Part shown: in pieces, positions 7,501-10,295 of the stretch
Layout: each line of letters opens with the position of its first letter
Numbering within the stretch: position 1 is the stretch's first letter
From: Afipia sp.
GTDB taxonomy: Bacteria > Pseudomonadota > Alphaproteobacteria > Rhizobiales > Xanthobacteraceae
Length of the DNA: 10,295 bases
Reading direction: 5' to 3'
Assembly: GCA_026400415.1 (NCBI GenBank)
Contig: JAPLPA010000258.1
Span: 7,308 to 17,602, forward strand
Notes under the pieces: generated by a model
Databases searched by the model: none
What the model saw: the letters and a program-made list of their open reading frames with translations, nothing else
Told to the model about the DNA's origin: nothing
Translations under genes and position numbers: made by a program

Positions 7501-8040
7501 GTAGAGCGCCTCGCCAAGGTGCTGAATCACGGCATTGTCGTCGATTCCAATCTCGGTGGCGGATCGCGTTTTTCGGTCACGATGCCGATTGCCAATACGA
7601 TCACGCATGTCTCGGCGCTTGCGGGTGCCAACATGTCGGACAGAACGCCGATGAGCGGCACCCTGATCGTCTGCATTGAAAACGACCGCGCCATTCTCGA
7701 CGGCATGAAAACACTTCTGACCGGCTGGGACGCAAAGGTGATCGCGGCGCCCGATCTAGCTTCCGCCTCAGAGGCGATTGCAGCGTCGAACCAGCGCGTG
7801 ACCGGCATGCTGGTCGATTATCATCTAGACCGCGGCAATGGCATCGCGGCAATCCGCGAAATCCGCCAGAAATTCGGCTCGGGAATTCCCGCCATCCTGA
7901 TCACGGCGGATCGCAGCCCGCAGGTGCGATACGCGGCGCGCGAAGAAGGCATCGTCGTACTCAACAAGCCGGTGAAGCCTGCGGCCATGCGCGCCCTGCT
8001 GGGACAATGGCGCGCACAGCAAGTCGTCGCTGCTGAGTAA
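4594..8040 (+). CDS. Hybrid histidine kinase with SLC5/SSF transporter-like sensor domain (CrbS/MxtR-like)
   Basis: Membrane sensor kinase of 1148 residues. Thirteen hydrophobic segments between about 5 and 495 form an SLC5 (sodium:solute symporter) domain, including LPRQFHV (259-265). A STAC-like linker (about 505-605) carries HLIASSIGAASSRLV. A PAS_7-type domain (about 610-735) follows, then a coiled coil (740-782) and HisKA with phosphoacceptor His792 in SHDVLQP. The ATPase domain has Asn902/Asn906, DTGVGIP (933-939) and GLGLGLSIV (962-970). A C-terminal receiver (1022-1140) has Asp1075, Thr1104 and Lys1125; its usual second acidic residue is Asn1030. There is no Hpt domain. The ATG has AGGA nine bases upstream. 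It diverges from the FixJ-type regulator and stops 6 bp from the CrbR-type regulator. Known relatives (CrbS, MxtR, CbrA) control carbon-source use, especially acetate; the ligand here is unknown. The SSF part could still transport, or only sense. Confidence 0.93.
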   Translation: MLHDWSVIAVAFGYIGLLFVIASYGEKLTQLQRGRIGGLIYPLSMAIYCTSWTFFGSVGLATRTGIEFIAIYVGPILMIAFCTPVLMRVIRLAKAQNITSIADFIAARYGKSQAVAATAACIAIIGSVPYIALQLKAVASSLETILNQDQDISSIPYIGDIALLVTATLAIFAILFGTRQTDATEHQHGLMFAVATESIVKLVAFLVAGAFVTFYMFGPTELIERAMKTPEAVRAIQTPLSVGNFLAMTLLSFLAIMLLPRQFHVSVVENSTETEVRRARWLFPMYLVAINIFVIPIALAGLITFPFGASDSDMYVLALPISAEADFLSVFIFVGGLSAATAIVLARRPASPDGKPNFAGFLLKVRRVAIFAIMVMAYLYYRVLGNTQLAAIGLLSFAAIAQLAPAFFGGLIWRRATARGAMGGMLIGFAVWAYTLFLPSFADIDPLGTEWLAEGLFGISALRPQALLGTGLSPLIHGVLWSLSLNVLTYIVLSLMRQPTSIERVQADLFVPSELAPIAPNFMRWRTTVTVQDLLGTVAQYLGPERALESFETFATKHRISIEKSAPADFQLLRHAEHLIASSIGAASSRLVMSLLLRKRAVSAKAALKLLDDAHAALHFNREMLQTALNHVRQGIAVFNPELHLITSNRQFGEILDLPAQFAQIGIPLVEIIEFIVSSDSGQASDEATLQSRLAAYTAEGEPYLERLTGRNMVVEVRANRMPGGALVVTFTDITPSFEAAEALERANATLEKRVRERTEELTRLNTELARAKSTAEEANISKTRFLAAASHDVLQPLNAARLYVTSLVERKAGGEDARLVGNIDDSLEAIEEILGALLDISRLDSGAMTPSITSFRMSDLMRSLEVEFKPVAQEKKLELTFVTSTLAVSSDRVLLRRLLQNLISNAVKYTPKGRVLVGCRRIGGALQIGIYDTGVGIPILKRGEIFKEFHRLDQGARIARGLGLGLSIVERLAKVLNHGIVVDSNLGGGSRFSVTMPIANTITHVSALAGANMSDRTPMSGTLIVCIENDRAILDGMKTLLTGWDAKVIAAPDLASASEAIAASNQRVTGMLVDYHLDRGNGIAAIREIRQKFGSGIPAILITADRSPQVRYAAREEGIVVLNKPVKPAAMRALLGQWRAQQVVAAE

Positions 8041-8051
8041 TTATTTTTATT
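8017..8051 (+). terminator. Weak possible terminator at the end of the kinase gene
   Basis: CAGCA (8017-8021) pairs with TGCTG (8031-8035) across a nine-base loop, and the AT-rich run TTATTTTTATT (8041-8051) follows after five bases. The stem is short and lies inside the coding sequence, so this is doubtful. It would work only for + strand transcripts; the opposing regulator gene has no comparable structure. Confidence 0.22.
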
Positions 8052-8718
8052 GCGGAACGCTGGCCTGATTCCATTGCCCGCCAGCGATCTTTGCCGCCGC
8101 GATGACGGCCTGCGTCCGGCTCTCGACGCCGAGTTTTTGCAGAATCGCCGACACGTGCGCCTTGATGGTAGCTTCGGAGACGCCAAGCTCAAATGCGATC
8201 TGTTTGTTCAAAAGCCCTTCCGACAGCATCATCAGCACGCGCACCTGCTGCGGCGTCAGCGTCACCAGCCGGTCACGCAGCTTCATCATGTCCGGATCGG
8301 CGGCCGCCGACAGATCGACATCGGCGGGAATCCAGACATCGCCGCGCATGACCTTGCCAATGGCATCGCGCAGCGTCTCAACGCCGAACCGCTTCGGAAT
8401 AAAACCCGACGCACCGAAGTCCATTGAGCGCCTGATGGTCGCCGAATCGTCACTGGCAGATACAATGACGACTGGAATCGCTGGAAATTGCGCGCGCAGA
8501 TAAATCAGACCCGAGAAACCGCTAATTCCCGGCATCGACAGATCGAGCAGAATCAAGTCGACATCGCTTTCGCGATCGAGCAACGCGGTCAATTCCTCGA
8601 ACGAACCCGCCTCATTGATCTTCGCCGAGGCCACGACGCTTGCGACCGCTTGTCGCAAGGCATCGCGAAACAGCGGGTGATCGTCGGCGATAACAAGATG
8701 GGTACTGACAGCGTTCAT
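8047..8718 (-). CDS. NarL/LuxR-family response regulator, CrbR/ErdR-like
   Basis: DNA-binding response regulator of 223 residues, the likely output partner of the SLC5 hybrid kinase that converges on it 6 bp away. The receiver (about 6-125) opens with LVIADDHPLFRDAL, giving the acidic pair Asp12/Asp13. The phosphoacceptor is Asp59 in LILLDLSMPG, with Ser87 and Lys109 in IPKRF. The LuxR-type helix-turn-helix (about 153-208) includes LTPQQVRVL, NKQIAFELGVSEATIKAHVSAI and QKLGV. The overall pattern matches the CrbR/ErdR group that controls acetyl-CoA synthetase and acetate uptake in gammaproteobacteria. The start is uncertain. ATG 8718 gives the normal short N-terminus. An in-frame ATG at 8793 would add 25 low-complexity residues, and its GGAG lies only two bases away. 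It diverges from the MHS symporter gene across 317 bp. Confidence 0.92.
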   Translation of the reverse strand: MNAVSTHLVIADDHPLFRDALRQAVASVVASAKINEAGSFEELTALLDRESDVDLILLDLSMPGISGFSGLIYLRAQFPAIPVVIVSASDDSATIRRSMDFGASGFIPKRFGVETLRDAIGKVMRGDVWIPADVDLSAAADPDMMKLRDRLVTLTPQQVRVLMMLSEGLLNKQIAFELGVSEATIKAHVSAILQKLGVESRTQAVIAAAKIAGGQWNQASVPQ

Positions 8719-9035
8719 TGATCCAAACTGATCTGAAGCGGCGGAACTTGATTGTTGCTCTGGCCTTTGCGGCGACGATGCAAAGTCGATCATTCTCCGG
8801 AGCTAAAGCCGTTGCAAGCACAACCGCCCTCGCGCCTGCCGCATCCTAAATCAACGCGATCATTGTGCAATGCAAGAAAGACCGCGGCTTGGTTTTGGCA
8901 TGCGGTGAGCCAAAAGTCGTATAGGGCGGCGTTTCACGCCAATGTTATTCAGATACTGAACTCACCGCGTTTTGAGCCGACAATAAGACCGGCGCGGGGG
9001 CGACCTTTTTGTCAACAATTTGGGGAGCATTTGAG
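8719..9035. promoter_or_regulatory. Divergent control region between CrbR-type regulator and MHS symporter
   Basis: No convincing gene lies in these 317 bp. Three short perfect dyads are visible: CATTG-TG-CAATG (8861-8872), TTCAG-ATA-CTGAA (8948-8960) and TTGT-CA-ACAA (9009-9018). A possible + strand promoter pairs TTGGCA (8895-8900, 5 of 6 to TTGACA) with TATAGG (8920-8925, 4 of 6), but the 19-bp spacing is longer than ideal. It would give a leader of about 100 bases for the symporter. No sigma-54 -24/-12 pair fits. The region is a reasonable place for the adjacent regulator to act, but no binding consensus is recognised. Confidence 0.4.
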
Positions 9036-10295
9036 ATGGCCACTATAGCTGCAAGTTCGAACCGAGCGGGAGGCATGACGAAAGACGAACGTTTCGTCGT
9101 GTTCGCATCTTCGCTTGGTACTGTTTTCGAATGGTATGACTTCTACCTCTACGGATCGCTCGCAGCGATCATCGGCGCGCAGTTCTTCTCCGCTTATCCG
9201 CCGGCAACTCGCGATATCTTCGCGCTACTCGCGTTCGCCGCGGGCTTCCTTGTGCGCCCGTTCGGCGCGATCGTGTTCGGCCGCGTCGGCGACATCGTCG
9301 GCCGCAAATACACCTTCCTTGTCACCATCGTCATCATGGGTCTGTCGACTTTCATCGTCGGCCTGCTTCCAAACGCAGCCACCATCGGCATCGCGGCTCC
9401 GATCATCCTGATCGGTCTTCGCCTGCTGCAGGGTCTCGCGCTCGGTGGTGAATACGGCGGTGCTGCGACTTACGTCGCTGAGCATGCTCCGAAGGATAAG
9501 CGCGGTTACTATACCTCGTTCATTCAGACCACCGCGACGCTCGGTCTGTTCCTGTCGCTGCTGGTCATTCTCGCGACACGCACGATCATGGGTGAAGCCG
9601 ACTTCGCGGCATGGGGCTGGCGTATTCCGTTCCTGCTTTCTGTCCTTCTGCTCGGCGTTTCGGTCATCATTCGTCTGAAATTGAATGAATCGCCGGTCTT
9701 CCAGAAGATGAAGGAAGAGGGCAAGTCGTCGAAAGCTCCGTTGACGGAATCCTTCGGAAACTGGAGCAACGCCAAGATCGTGCTGATCGCACTGCTCGGC
9801 GGCGTGATGGGTCAGGGCGTTGTCTGGTACACCGGACAGTTCTACGCACTCTTCTTCATGCAATCGATCCTCAAGGTCGATGGCTACACCGCGAACATTC
9901 TGATCGCGTGGTCGCTGTTGCTGGGAACCGGCTTCTTCATCGTGTTCGGCGCGTTGTCGGACAAGATTGGCCGCAAGCCCATCATCTTGTCGGGCTGCTT
10001 GATCGCCGCGCTGACGTTCTTCCCGATCTTCCGCATGATCTCGACCAACGCCAATCCGCAGTTGGAAAAGGCGCTTGAGACCGTGAAGGTTCAGGTTGTT
10101 GCAGATCCGAAGGGCTGCGGCGATCTGTTCAATCCGGTCGGCACCCGTGTGTTCACGGCGCCTTGCGATACTGCACGTGCCTTCTTGGCCCAGACGTCGG
10201 TCAAGTATGACACCGTTGCGGGACCTGCAGGTTCGCCTGTTGCGGTGAAGATCAACGGTGTGGATACGCCTTACACGGCTGCTGCAGCGTCGAAC
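9036..10295 (+). CDS. MHS-family (major facilitator) metabolite:proton symporter, 3' end beyond the window
   Basis: Inner-membrane secondary transporter; the first 420 residues are present and the frame is open to the window edge. MHS hallmarks are GTVFEWYDFYLYG (28-40), the loop 2-3 motif GDIVGRK (85-91), GLRLLQGLALGGEYGGA (127-143), and the repeated loop 8-9 motif GALSDKIGRKP (305-315). Relatives move organic acids or compatible solutes (citrate, alpha-ketoglutarate, shikimate, proline/betaine types); the substrate cannot be named here. After the presumed helix 9 (about 316-333) the protein does not go straight to helix 10. It continues for at least 85 mostly polar residues, predicted periplasmic, with Cys361 and Cys377. 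The ATG has a strong GGGGAG (9022-9027) eight bases ahead. GGT glycine codons look commoner than in neighbouring genes, which may reflect high expression. It diverges from the CrbR-like regulator, which may control it. Confidence 0.93.
   Translation, partial: MATIAASSNRAGGMTKDERFVVFASSLGTVFEWYDFYLYGSLAAIIGAQFFSAYPPATRDIFALLAFAAGFLVRPFGAIVFGRVGDIVGRKYTFLVTIVIMGLSTFIVGLLPNAATIGIAAPIILIGLRLLQGLALGGEYGGAATYVAEHAPKDKRGYYTSFIQTTATLGLFLSLLVILATRTIMGEADFAAWGWRIPFLLSVLLLGVSVIIRLKLNESPVFQKMKEEGKSSKAPLTESFGNWSNAKIVLIALLGGVMGQGVVWYTGQFYALFFMQSILKVDGYTANILIAWSLLLGTGFFIVFGALSDKIGRKPIILSGCLIAALTFFPIFRMISTNANPQLEKALETVKVQVVADPKGCGDLFNPVGTRVFTAPCDTARAFLAQTSVKYDTVAGPAGSPVAVKINGVDTPYTAAAASN

Noticed and set aside
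8050..8503. Overlapping + strand open frames opposite the CrbR-like regulator
   Set aside because: The - strand frame has complete receiver and HTH motifs; the + strand frames have no recognisable content.
8890..8915. Sigma-54-like element around TTGGCATGC
   Set aside because: The GG is present, but no TTGC-type -12 element stands at the required spacing.
9225..9863. 212-codon open frame on the - strand inside the symporter gene
   Set aside because: The + strand frame carries all MHS motifs; the antisense frame is low-complexity Asp/Arg/Glu sequence with no domain.

Overview
The window looks like a chromosomal segment of an alphaproteobacterium of the order Hyphomicrobiales, most likely the Bradyrhizobium/Afipia/Rhodopseudomonas group (Nitrobacteraceae). 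Three things point this way: a Shemin-pathway 5-aminolevulinate synthase, a FixJ-type response regulator, and GC-rich coding sequence. The genus cannot be fixed by eye. All long genes look intact. No insertion sequence, phage gene, CRISPR array or other sign of recent transfer is visible.

Left part (1-3720, all + strand). The window opens inside a tRNA-Thr(GGT) gene. Next come biotin synthase (bioB, without other bio genes), a two-domain metallo-beta-lactamase-fold hydrolase of unknown substrate, and 5-aminolevulinate synthase (hemA), the first enzyme of haem synthesis. The hemA leader can fold into two mutually exclusive hairpins, and one of the two folds would also pair with the ribosome binding site.

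Right part (3724-10295) is a signalling and transport block. A FixJ-type regulator (- strand) diverges from a 1148-residue hybrid histidine kinase (+ strand). The kinase's N-terminal half is a 13-helix SLC5/sodium-solute-symporter domain, followed by a STAC-like segment, a PAS domain, HisKA, HATPase and a receiver. It converges on a second regulator (- strand) of the CrbR/ErdR (NarL/LuxR) type. That regulator diverges from an MHS-family organic-acid:proton symporter, which runs off the right edge inside an unusual periplasmic insertion.

From known relatives (CrbS/CrbR in Vibrio and MxtR/ErdR in Pseudomonas, which control acetate utilisation), I infer that the kinase senses a small carboxylate or its transport and signals to one or both flanking regulators. 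The MHS permease is a plausible target. The kinase lies between two regulators, and the 216-bp divergent region holds a promoter-like pair, a dyad and two sets of direct repeats. This makes the block the most interesting part of the window. Both convergent gene pairs (hemA/FixJ-type and kinase/CrbR-type) end within 3 to 6 bp of each other without a convincing terminator.
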